Assembly: GCA_029266935.1 (NCBI GenBank) | Contig: JAQSVY010000136.1 | Location: 1-5,140, forward strand | Source of the DNA: Burkholderiales bacterium | GTDB lineage: Bacteria > Pseudomonadota > Gammaproteobacteria > Burkholderiales > SG8-39 | Length of the DNA: 5,140 nucleotides | Direction of reading: 5' to 3' | Part shown: positions 1 to 5,140 of the stretch, piece by piece | Numbering within the stretch: position 1 is the first letter of the stretch | Layout of the letters: each line of letters begins with the position of its first letter | Position numbers and translations under genes: made by a program | Notes under the pieces: model-generated | Told to the model about the DNA's origin: nothing | Database searches by the model: none | Seen by the model: the letters and a program-made list of their open reading frames with translations, nothing else

Positions 1-1371
1 CGCATCGTCTTCGCCGGCCTGTGCGACAAGCTCTTCGACCTCGACGAGAAGCTGAACATCATTCCCCAGCTCGCCACGTCCCATAAGTGGTCGGCCGATA
101 ACAAGTCGCTCGAGCTCAAGCTCCGCAGCGGCGTCACCTTCCACGACGGCGAGAAGCTCGACGCCGCCGCGGTCAAGTACAACCTTGAGCGCCACAAGAA
201 CATGAAGGGCTCGAACCGCCGCGGCGAGCTCGCGGTGATGTCGAGCGTCGACGTGGTCGACCCCTCGACCGTGCGCATCAACCTCGCGGCGCCGTTCGCA
301 CCGCTGCTCGCGGTGCTCACCGACCGCTCGGGGATGATGGTGTCGCCCAAGGCGGCCGAGGCGGCAGGCGAGAAGTTCGCCTCCAACCCGGTGTGCTCCG
401 GCCCGTTCAAGTTCGTCGAGCGCATCGCGCAGGACCGCATCGTGCTCGATCGCTACCCGAACTACTGGAACAAGGGCCAGATCCACTTCGACCGCATCGT
501 CTACCAGCCCATCGTCGACGCGACCGTGCGCCTCGCGAACCTGCGCTCCGGGCAGCTCGACTTCATCGAGCGCGTTGCCGCCTCCGACGTCCCCGGCATC
601 CAGAACGACAGCCGCTTCAAGGTGGCCAAGATCGTCGAGATCGGCTACCAGGGCATCACCATCAACGTCGGCAAGAGCGACATGGCGCAGAAGAACCCGC
701 TCGGCAAGGACGCGCGCGTGCGCGAGGCGCTCGAGCTCTCGCTCGACCGCGACGCCATCGTCAAGGTGGTCATGGAAGGCGAGGCGCAGCCGGGCAACCA
801 GTGGGTGGCGCCTTCCAACCAGTACTACGGCAAGAGCGCGCGCATGCCCAAGCGGGACCTCGCGCGCGCGAAGCAGCTCCTGAAGGAGGCGGGCGTGCCG
901 AACCCGAGCTTCACGCTCATGACCGCCACCACCTCCGACGCGCAGAAAATCGGCCAGGTAGTGCAGGCGATGGCCAAGGACGCGGGCTTTGACGTGAAGA
1001 TCCAGTCGACCGAGTTCGCCACCTCGCTCAACCTCGCCGACAAGGGCCAGTTCGAGGCCTACGTGCTCGCGTGGAGCGGGCGCCCGGACCCGGACGGCAA
1101 CCTGCACACGATGCTCGCCTGCAAGGGGCCGACCAACTACGCCGGCTACTGCAAGGACGACGTGGAGGCGCTCATCAACGAGTCGCGCACCTCGCTCGAC
1201 CCGGCGCGGCGCGCCGCGGCCTACGACAAGATCGCGCAGCAGGTGCAGAAGGACCGGCCGATCATCTACCTCTACCACCGGCATTGGCTCTGGGCGCACA
1301 CGAGCAAGCTGAGCGGCCTGCGCACGGTGCCCGACGGCATGGTGCGGGTACAGGGCCTGAAGATGAACTGA
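1..1371 (+). CDS. ABC transporter substrate-binding protein, family 5 (peptide/nickel type), 5'-truncated
   Basis: The frame is open from base 1 to a TGA at 1369-1371, giving 456 visible residues. Family members are usually about 500-540 residues, so the signal peptide and roughly the first 60-75 residues lie upstream of the window. The first internal ATG at 202 is not the real start, because the family signature lies before it: a W-S-x-D-x-K-S-L-E-L-K-L-R-S-G-V-T-F-H-D-G-E stretch at fragment residues 30-51, followed by A-A-A-V-K-Y-N-L-E-R. Further family landmarks are NPVCSGPFKF (about 129-138), YPNYW (152-156), and the WSGRPDPDG segment with two nearby cysteines near the C-terminal third. 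Proteins of this family bind oligopeptides, dipeptides, nickel, glutathione or other small solutes in the periplasm and deliver them to a DppB/DppC-type channel. The adjoining permease genes support this role. The ligand is not predictable here. Confidence 0.95.
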   Translation, partial: RIVFAGLCDKLFDLDEKLNIIPQLATSHKWSADNKSLELKLRSGVTFHDGEKLDAAAVKYNLERHKNMKGSNRRGELAVMSSVDVVDPSTVRINLAAPFAPLLAVLTDRSGMMVSPKAAEAAGEKFASNPVCSGPFKFVERIAQDRIVLDRYPNYWNKGQIHFDRIVYQPIVDATVRLANLRSGQLDFIERVAASDVPGIQNDSRFKVAKIVEIGYQGITINVGKSDMAQKNPLGKDARVREALELSLDRDAIVKVVMEGEAQPGNQWVAPSNQYYGKSARMPKRDLARAKQLLKEAGVPNPSFTLMTATTSDAQKIGQVVQAMAKDAGFDVKIQSTEFATSLNLADKGQFEAYVLAWSGRPDPDGNLHTMLACKGPTNYAGYCKDDVEALINESRTSLDPARRAAAYDKIAQQVQKDRPIIYLYHRHWLWAHTSKLSGLRTVPDGMVRVQGLKMN

Positions 1372-1374
1372 GGA
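1369..1374 (+). promoter_or_regulatory. Ribosome binding site of the DppB-type permease, overlapping the upstream stop
   Basis: TGAGGA lies 8 bases before the ATG at 1383. It includes the stop codon of the substrate-binding protein gene, so ribosomes finishing that gene end on the next gene's binding site. This fixes the permease start at 1383, although the frame is open well upstream (to at least 1071), and it suggests translational coupling. Confidence 0.7.
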
Positions 1375-1382
1375 TTCGCCGG

Positions 1383-2324
1383 ATGGCGAAGTACCTGCTG
1401 CGGCGCCTGGCGACGATCGTCCCGACGCTGTTCTTCGTCTCGGTCCTGATCTTCGGGCTGCAGCAGCTCCTCCCCGGCGACCCGGCGATCGCCCTCGCCG
1501 GGGAAGAGCGCGATCCGGAAACGATCCGGTATCTGAGAGCGAAGTTTCACCTCGACGAGCCCCTGCCGGTGCGCTACTGGCACTGGGCCTCGGGCGTGGT
1601 GCAGGGCGACCTCGGCGAATCGGTGCGCATCCAGAAGCCGGTCTCCGAACTGATCCTGGAGAAGCTGCCGGTGACGATCCAGCTCGCGGCGATGGCGATG
1701 CTGATCGCGCTCTTGATCGGAATCACCGCGGGCGTCATCTCGGCGGTCAAGAAGGACACCTGGTGGGACTACGGCGCGAACGTCTTCGCGCTCTGGGGCC
1801 TCTCCACGCCCAACTTCTGGCTCGGCATCCTGCTCATCCTCGTCTTCGCGGTCGAGCTCGGCTGGCTGCCGGCGTCGGGCTACGTCAGCCCCTTCGAGGA
1901 CCTGTGGGGTAACCTCGCGGCGATGATCATGCCGGCCTTCGTGCTCGGCAACGCCATCGCCGCGGTGCTGATGCGCCACACGCGCAGCGCCATGCTGCAG
2001 GTCCTGTCCTCCGATTACGTGAGGACCGCCAGGGCCAAGGGCCTGAACGAGCGCGTCGTCATCCTCAAGCACGCGCTGCGCAACGCGCTGATCCCGATCA
2101 TCACCCTCGGCGCGCTCGAGTTCGGCACCCTCCTCTCCGGCGCCGTGCTCACCGAGCAGGTGTTCACCATCCCGGGCTTTGGCAAGCTGATCGTCGATGC
2201 GGTGTTCAACCGCGACTACCTCGTCGTGCAGGGCGTGGTGCTCTTCACCGCGACCGTCTACATCACGCTCAACCTGCTCGCCGACCTCGCCTACTTCCTC
2301 GTCAATCCGAGGCTGCGGGTCTAA
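1383..2324 (+). CDS. ABC transporter permease, DppB/GsiC type
   Basis: This 313-residue integral inner-membrane protein has the usual length for one of the two channel subunits of a family 5 peptide/nickel importer. The ATG at 1383 is chosen because it has a Shine-Dalgarno sequence and begins with the typical N-terminus (MAKYLLRRLATIVPTLFFVS, helix 1 about residues 10-30). The conserved LLPGDPA follows at 29-35, and DLGES at 76-80 in the periplasmic region. Core helices lie at about 98-121, 132-158, 176-196, 236-256 and 281-306. The cytoplasmic EAA-type loop, which docks on the ATPase, is at about 211-238 (DYVRTARAKGLNERVVILKH, then ALRNALIP). The C-terminus DLAYFLVNPRLRV matches the family's D-P-R-R ending, with N in place of the usual D. 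The gene follows the binding-protein gene by 11 bases and its stop shares one base with the next permease start. Nothing appears broken. Confidence 0.96.
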   Translation: MAKYLLRRLATIVPTLFFVSVLIFGLQQLLPGDPAIALAGEERDPETIRYLRAKFHLDEPLPVRYWHWASGVVQGDLGESVRIQKPVSELILEKLPVTIQLAAMAMLIALLIGITAGVISAVKKDTWWDYGANVFALWGLSTPNFWLGILLILVFAVELGWLPASGYVSPFEDLWGNLAAMIMPAFVLGNAIAAVLMRHTRSAMLQVLSSDYVRTARAKGLNERVVILKHALRNALIPIITLGALEFGTLLSGAVLTEQVFTIPGFGKLIVDAVFNRDYLVVQGVVLFTATVYITLNLLADLAYFLVNPRLRV

Positions 2325-3193
2325 TGGCAGCAGTCGTTCTCCAAGACCTTCAACAAGCGTCTCCGCAGCGTCGCGTATTGAAGCGTCTCGCCCGCCGCGG
2401 CGGCGCCATGCTCGGCTTCGCGGTGGTCGTCTTCTTCGTCCTCCTCGCCCTCCTTGCCCCGTGGATCGCGCCTTACGATCCAGTGGCGACCAACTGGAGC
2501 GCCATCCGAGCCGCGCCGAGCGCCGCGCACTGGTTCGGCGGCGACGAGCTCGGCCGCGACGTCCTCTCGCGCATCATCTGGGGCGCGCGCGCCTCCATCC
2601 TCGCGGGCGTCGTGTCCGTCAGCATCTCGCTTGCGCTCGGCGTGCCGATCGGCATGCTCGCCGGCTACGTCGGCCGCTGGGTCGATGCGCTCATCTCGCG
2701 CATCACCGACGCCATGCTCTCCTGCCCGTTCCTCATCCTCGCCATCGCCCTCGCGGCGTTCCTCGGGCCCAGCCTCACCAACGCCATGATCGCCATCGGC
2801 ATCTCAGCGACGCCGATCTTCATCCGCCTCACCCGCGCCCAGGTCCTGAATGCCAAAGCGGAGGACTACGTCGAGGCCGCCCGCGCCCTCGGCAACCCTC
2901 ACTATCGCATCGCGCTCCGCCACATCTTCCCCAACATCGTCGCCCCGCTCATCGTCCAGGCAACCCTCGCCATCGCCGCCGCAGTGATCGCTGAGGCCAG
3001 TTTGTCTTTTTTAGGTTTAGGGCAACAGCCCCCTGCCCCGAGCTGGGGCAGCATGCTCAACACCGCCCGCAACTACGTAGACCAGGCCCCCTGGATGGCC
3101 ATCTGGCCCGGCGTTTCGATCTTCCTTCTGGTCCTGTCCTTCAACCTGCTGGGCGACGGCCTTCGCGACGCGCTGGATCCGCGGCACAAATAG
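2324..3193 (+). CDS. ABC transporter permease, DppC type
   Basis: This 289-residue protein is the second channel subunit, pairing with the upstream DppB-type permease. The start is the ATG in TAATG, sharing one base with the preceding stop; a GAGG at 2309-2312 can serve it. An N-terminal cytoplasmic basic tail is followed by helix 1 (about 30-49) and the family's APYDP motif (49-53). The conserved HWFGGDELGRDVLSRIIWGAR block is at 69-89. The core helices surround an EAA loop at about 181-208 (DYVEAARALGNPHYRIALRH, then IFPNIVAP). The hallmark ASLSFLGLG at 225-233 and QPPAPSWGSML follow, and the end is GDGLRDALDPR (277-287). Bases 2999-3025, encoding SLSFLGLGQ, are strikingly AT-rich and include two TTA codons, unlike the rest of the operon. 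No ATPase gene follows, and the next gene is convergent. Confidence 0.96.
   Translation: MAAVVLQDLQQASPQRRVLKRLARRGGAMLGFAVVVFFVLLALLAPWIAPYDPVATNWSAIRAAPSAAHWFGGDELGRDVLSRIIWGARASILAGVVSVSISLALGVPIGMLAGYVGRWVDALISRITDAMLSCPFLILAIALAAFLGPSLTNAMIAIGISATPIFIRLTRAQVLNAKAEDYVEAARALGNPHYRIALRHIFPNIVAPLIVQATLAIAAAVIAEASLSFLGLGQQPPAPSWGSMLNTARNYVDQAPWMAIWPGVSIFLLVLSFNLLGDGLRDALDPRHK
3033..3051 (+). repeat. Intragenic perfect inverted repeat in the DppC-type gene
   Basis: CTGCCCC (3033-3039) and GGGGCAG (3045-3051) form a perfect 7-bp stem around a 5-base GAGCT loop. It starts 7 bases after an AT-rich codon patch. The bases encode the conserved PPAPSWGS segment, so protein constraint explains at least part of the pattern. 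A pausing or mRNA-stability role is only a possibility. Confidence 0.4.
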
Positions 3194-3222
3194 CGCTTCT
3201 CACAGCTGGCGTGTCGAAGCGC
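3188..3222 (-). terminator. Possible weak terminator between convergent genes
   Basis: GCGCTTC (3193-3199) and GAAGCGC (3216-3222) are perfect 7-bp complements, and CAC (3201-3203) can pair with GTG (3211-3213) inside the loop. Read on the minus strand, the stem is followed by TATTTG (3192-3187), a short U-rich run. On the plus strand no T tract follows. It spans the 6-bp gap between the stop codons at 3193 and 3200. The loop and internal mismatch make it weak, and Rho-dependent ending is equally possible. Confidence 0.3.
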
Positions 3223-3688
3223 GCGCCTTGCGCAGCTTCTCCATGCGCTCCTCGCACGGCGTGAGAGCGTGCGAGACCACCAGGCAGGCGAGACCGACTA
3301 AGAGCAGCATCACCGGATGCCACTCGTCCGGAAGAAGCACCGACAGGATGAGGAGGATCACGCCGGTGGCGGAAAAGCCGTGCGAGACCGTGACGCGCCT
3401 CGGCGGCGGCGTTGCGGCTTCCGGCGCGGGCGCAGCGGCAATCGCGGCCGGCTCGGGCGTGGAGGCTGGTGCCCGGCGAAAGAGTTGCCCTCCCCACCAC
3501 GCGCAGGCCACCGCGAACAGCGCCAGGACACCCAGCACCCAGAAATCGCCGATGTCCCAGGCCCGCTGGAGCCCCATGGCGTTGCGCAAGATCCAGAGCA
3601 CCACCGCAAAGGCAGCGAGCCCGATGCAAACGACGATGACGCCCGCCAGCTTCATGGCGGATGCAGCCGAGCGCGCCTCGCCGGTCAT
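3200..3688 (-). CDS. Predicted four-helix membrane protein with Pro/Ala-rich linker, unknown function
   Basis: This is a 162-residue product read from the ATG at 3688 to a TGA at 3202-3200. I prefer this start because GAGGG (3700-3696) sits 7 bases upstream, and because the ATG overlaps the preceding stop as ATGA. A second in-frame ATG at 3655 (151 residues, starting MKLAGVIVV) has no clear binding site. The frame is open much further upstream, but that part reads as Arg/Ser/Pro-rich shadow. Hydrophobic segments lie at about 14-35, 50-70, 107-120 and 124-141. The middle pair is separated by a cytoplasmic or periplasmic Ala/Pro-rich linker (72-98, with PEPAAIAAAPAPEAATPPPR). The C-terminus is charged (EERMEKLRKAR), possibly a short helix. 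I do not recognise the family. It is convergent with the permease gene, only 6 bases away. Confidence 0.72.
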   Translation of the reverse strand: MTGEARSAASAMKLAGVIVVCIGLAAFAVVLWILRNAMGLQRAWDIGDFWVLGVLALFAVACAWWGGQLFRRAPASTPEPAAIAAAPAPEAATPPPRRVTVSHGFSATGVILLILSVLLPDEWHPVMLLLVGLACLVVSHALTPCEERMEKLRKARASTRQL

Positions 3689-3953
3689 TCTTGTGCCCTC
3701 GACGCATCCCACCAGCCGCGCAACCCGGGATTGATGCGCTGCCAGGCGATGCCGTGATAGGACGACTTGCGCATCTGCAGGACCACAACGGCGCTTTGCG
3801 GCGCGCAGGTAGGCATCGGCCGAAGTATAGGCATAGGCCCGTCGTATTCGTCGGCGGCGCGCGGTGCAGGTGGTAGGCGAGCCGCCAGCCGGCGATGGCG
3901 GCGAAGAGGACCGGGGCGCCAAGGAAGGGGATGCCGCCATGGCCGTTGGGCAT
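3685..3953 (-). pseudogene. Frameshifted remnant of a small membrane protein gene
   Basis: The ATG at 3953 opens a convincing N-terminus (MPNGHGGIPFLGAPVLFAAI, then AGWRLAYHLHRAPP) with one membrane helix. The frame then turns into Cys/Pro/Arg-rich shadow after about base 3850. A convincing C-terminus (VVVLQMRKSSYHGIAWQR, then INPGLRGWWDASRAQE) lies in a different frame and ends at TGA 3687-3685. The distance from start to stop is 269 bases, not a multiple of three, so no single frame joins the two parts. Between them, the third frame reads AYAYTSADAYLRAAKRR at about 3835-3785, which also looks coding-like, so more than one frameshift may exist. The likely first shift is near the repetitive GCGCGCCGCCGACGA at about 3865-3850. 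I see no strong ribosome binding site before 3953. Its stop overlaps the next start (ATGA), as in an intact operon. Sequencing error or programmed frameshifting are alternatives. The family is not recognised. Confidence 0.5.
3696..3700 (-). promoter_or_regulatory. Ribosome binding site deciding the start at 3688
   Basis: On the minus strand GAGGG is followed by 7 bases (CACAAGA) and then the ATG at 3688. It lies inside the end of the upstream frameshifted gene. It argues for the 162-residue start over the ATG at 3655, and means the downstream gene can be translated even though the upstream one is broken. Confidence 0.6.
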
Positions 3954-3992
3954 CCATCATACCGGCCATGGTGGAAGGGGCTGGAAAGGCCA

Positions 3993-4016
3993 GAATCGGA
4001 ACGATCGTTCCGATTC
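3993..4016. promoter_or_regulatory. Perfect 24-bp palindrome (operator-like or hairpin element)
   Basis: The half site GAATCGGAACGA (3993-4004) is followed exactly by its reverse complement TCGTTCCGATTC (4005-4016), with GATC at the centre. It lies in the 74-bp spacer between the small exported protein gene and the frameshifted gene. As RNA it would form a 10-bp stem with a four-base loop. No T tract follows on either strand, so it is not a standard intrinsic terminator. The symmetry resembles operators of dimeric regulators such as the TetR family, or a REP-like repeat unit. No regulator gene is visible in the window, so the role is open. Confidence 0.6.
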
Positions 4017-4027
4017 CGCGGGAGACC

Positions 4028-4399
4028 CTACTGGCACCTGCCGTAGGACATGATGCCGGCGTCGCCGCGGTAGTAGCGGAAGACGTACCTGCCGTCGGCG
4101 AGCAGCCGGATGTAGCCCTGCCCGCGCTCCGGCCGGACGATGACGCGGGTCTCGCCGTCTTCCCATTCGGCACGTCCGTTCGCGTAGAGCTCGCGCATGT
4201 CGGCGTCCGGGGATTCGATCCAGCCGCGCCCCGAGGCGGCGTTGAGCTTGAACGGAAGAGCCGCGGTCTCCGTGCGCCCGGCGCAGCCGGCGTGGATGTT
4301 CATGCAGAAGACCGGATGCACCGGCTCGCACTGGACTTCGAGCGCCCGGGCGCAGGTCGACGCCGCGCCCAGCCCCAGGATCAGGACGAGCCGAAGCAT
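4028..4399 (-). CDS. Small exported four-cysteine protein, unknown function
   Basis: This 123-residue product starts with a Sec-type signal peptide: MLRL, a hydrophobic core (VLILGLGAAST), and an A-R-A cleavage motif at 17-19, giving a mature protein from about Leu20. The cysteine at 16 is not a lipoprotein site because it follows Thr and precedes the cleavage motif. The mature part has cysteines at 24, 32, 39 and 122, which could form two disulfides in the periplasm. It is otherwise polar, with aromatic C-terminal strands (GYIRLLADGRYVFRYYRGD). The ATG at 4399 is chosen because it gives the signal peptide. The frame is closed upstream by the TAA of the preceding gene, 30 bases away, and no clear Shine-Dalgarno sequence is seen; a 6-bp inverted repeat directly abuts the start. 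I do not recognise the family. The close spacing suggests co-transcription with the methyltransferase gene. Confidence 0.78.
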   Translation of the reverse strand: MLRLVLILGLGAASTCARALEVQCEPVHPVFCMNIHAGCAGRTETAALPFKLNAASGRGWIESPDADMRELYANGRAEWEDGETRVIVRPERGQGYIRLLADGRYVFRYYRGDAGIMSYGRCQ

Positions 4400-4418
4400 G
4401 CCGCAATGGTACTGCGGC
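4400..4418 (-). repeat. Inverted repeat abutting the start codon of the exported-protein gene
   Basis: GCCGCA (4400-4405) and TGCGGC (4413-4418) are perfect complements around a 7-base loop. In the minus-strand transcript this hairpin would end on the base before the ATG at 4399 and fill the place where a ribosome binding site belongs; no purine-rich site is visible there. It lies 11 bases after the stop of the upstream gene. No U tract follows, so a terminator is unlikely. A translational effect is inference. Confidence 0.4.
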
Positions 4419-4429
4419 GCTGGCGCGGC

Positions 4430-5140
4430 TTAGACGCCCTCCTGCGCGCTGCCCCGGGGCTTGCGCCGCGGCAGCGGGATCAGCATGCCGACCTGCTGGC
4501 GATAGGCGCGGTACCGCTCGCCGAACTGGGCGATGAGGTCGCGCTCCTCGAACCAGATGCCGATCAGGATGTAGCCGGTGGTGGCGATAGAGAAGAGGAG
4601 ATGCCCGGCGGTCATGACCGGCGCCGCCCAGAAGCCGAGGAGGAAGCCGAGGTAGATCGGATGGCGCACGTGCCCGTAGAAAAGCGGCGTGCGGAACTCG
4701 GGCTCCGGCACGGGGCGACCGGTGAGGCGGGCGTACACCTGGCACAGGCCGAAAAGCTCGAAGTGGTTGATGAGGAAGGTGCTGATGAGCAGCACCGCCC
4801 AGCCGAGCCAAAAAACGGCCTGTATCGCCAGAACGGCCATGGAATTCTCGATACTCCAAATCACAGGTTGCGCGATCGGCCGCCACTGCCACATGAGGAG
4901 CGCCAGCGCGAGCGTGGCGGCAAGCACGAAGGTGCTGCGCTCTACCGCAGGCGACACGATGTGCGTCCACCAGCGCTTGAACGAGCGCCGCGCCATGACG
5001 CTGTGCTGCACGGCGAAGAGCCCGAGCAGCAGGAGGTTGACGACGAGCGCCTCGGCAAGCGGCACTGTCGCGCCGCTGTCGACCGACTTGGGCACGGCGA
5101 CGTTGCCGACGAAGCCGATGGCGTAGAGGAAGGTGGCGAG
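4430..5140 (-). CDS. mddA: Methanethiol S-methyltransferase (MddA-like, NnrU/ICMT-type membrane methyltransferase), 5'-truncated
   Basis: The frame is open from the window edge (5140) to a TAA at 4432-4430, 236 visible residues. A GTG at 5095 could be read as a start, but the preceding in-frame residues ([19 protein letters not shown]) continue the family's N-terminus, so the true start lies outside, probably a few to some tens of residues away. Seen in order (fragment numbering): [16 protein letters not shown] (36-51), FKRWW (54-58), VERSTFVL (66-73), [16 protein letters not shown] (84-99), INHFELFGL (124-132), the methyltransferase signature [11 protein letters not shown] (156-166), [20 protein letters not shown] (197-216) and MLIPLPRRK at the end. 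About five membrane helices are expected. Characterised MddA enzymes use S-adenosylmethionine to methylate methanethiol to dimethyl sulfide at the inner membrane. The exact substrate here is inferred from similarity, and a more general NnrU-family role cannot be excluded. Confidence 0.82.
   Translation of the reverse strand, partial: LATFLYAIGFVGNVAVPKSVDSGATVPLAEALVVNLLLLGLFAVQHSVMARRSFKRWWTHIVSPAVERSTFVLAATLALALLMWQWRPIAQPVIWSIENSMAVLAIQAVFWLGWAVLLISTFLINHFELFGLCQVYARLTGRPVPEPEFRTPLFYGHVRHPIYLGFLLGFWAAPVMTAGHLLFSIATTGYILIGIWFEERDLIAQFGERYRAYRQQVGMLIPLPRRKPRGSAQEGV

Noticed and set aside
1071..1382. N-terminal extension of the DppB-type permease frame upstream of 1383
   Set aside because: This part is the out-of-frame shadow of the binding-protein gene; the family N-terminus and a ribosome binding site mark 1383 as the start.
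1272..2072. Long minus-strand open frame (266 codons) opposite the end of the binding-protein gene and the DppB-type gene
   Set aside because: Its product is Arg/Asp/Glu/Gly-rich low-complexity sequence typical of the antisense of a high-GC gene; the plus strand has clear family motifs throughout.
2197..2994. Plus-strand open frame of 265 codons across the two permease genes
   Set aside because: Arg/Pro/His/Ser-rich translation with no motif; shadow of the permease frames.
3002..3013. T-rich run as an intrinsic terminator
   Set aside because: It precedes rather than follows the nearby hairpin on the plus strand, and it lies inside a fully conserved coding motif.
3228..3757. Plus-strand open frames opposite the four-helix membrane protein
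   Set aside because: The minus-strand frame gives coherent hydrophobic helices and a ribosome binding site; the plus-strand translations are charged, low-complexity shadows.
4028..4399. Lipoprotein signal at Cys16 of the small exported protein
   Set aside because: The residue before the cysteine is Thr rather than Gly/Ala/Ser, and an A-R-A signal peptidase I site follows directly.
3957..4970. Minus-strand open frame of 337 codons spanning the mddA-like and exported-protein genes
   Set aside because: Arg/Ala/His-rich shadow; the overlapping frames carry recognisable methyltransferase motifs and a signal peptide.
5093..5095. GTG as start of the mddA-like gene
   Set aside because: The in-frame codons up to the window edge encode the family's continuing N-terminal sequence, so the gene begins outside the window.
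1..5140. RNA genes, CRISPR arrays, insertion sequences, phage or defence genes
   Set aside because: No tRNA- or rRNA-like segment, repeat-spacer pattern, transposase, integrase, nuclease or terminal inverted repeat was seen on either strand.

Overview
This window is a high-GC bacterial fragment. The strong G/C bias at third codon positions, the gene families and the mddA-like gene fit a Pseudomonadota genome, with Burkholderiales-like Betaproteobacteria as my best guess. That placement is inference: no rRNA or phylogenetic marker is present.

Left half, plus strand (1-3193): the end of a peptide/nickel-type ABC importer operon. It holds a 5'-truncated family 5 extracellular substrate-binding protein (1-1371), a DppB-type permease (1383-2324) and a DppC-type permease (2324-3193). 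The genes are tightly packed (11 bp gap, then a 1-base stop/start overlap), so they are probably co-transcribed and translationally coupled. Together they give the periplasmic receptor and the two-subunit membrane channel. The two ATPases such a transporter needs are not in the window, and the operon ends after the second permease. The substrate cannot be read from the sequence.

Right half, minus strand (3200-5140, reading right to left): a group of genes convergent with the transporter. First is a 5'-truncated integral membrane methyltransferase of the NnrU/ICMT-like class closely resembling MddA, methanethiol S-methyltransferase (4430 to beyond 5140). After 30 bp comes a small exported four-cysteine protein of unknown function (4028-4399). 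A 74-bp spacer carrying a perfect 24-bp palindrome (3993-4016) follows. Next is a small membrane-protein gene that appears broken by one or more frameshifts (3685-3953). Last is a predicted four-helix membrane protein of unknown function (3200-3688), whose start codon overlaps the stop of the broken gene. The two convergent groups end only 6 bp apart, over a possible stem-loop.

Most of the window is ordinary accessory metabolism. I see no RNA gene, insertion sequence, CRISPR array or defence system, and no convincing undescribed system. The items most worth checking are the frameshifted gene, the palindrome, and an anomalous AT-rich codon patch in the DppC-type gene. Every stretch over 300 bases is covered by a gene.
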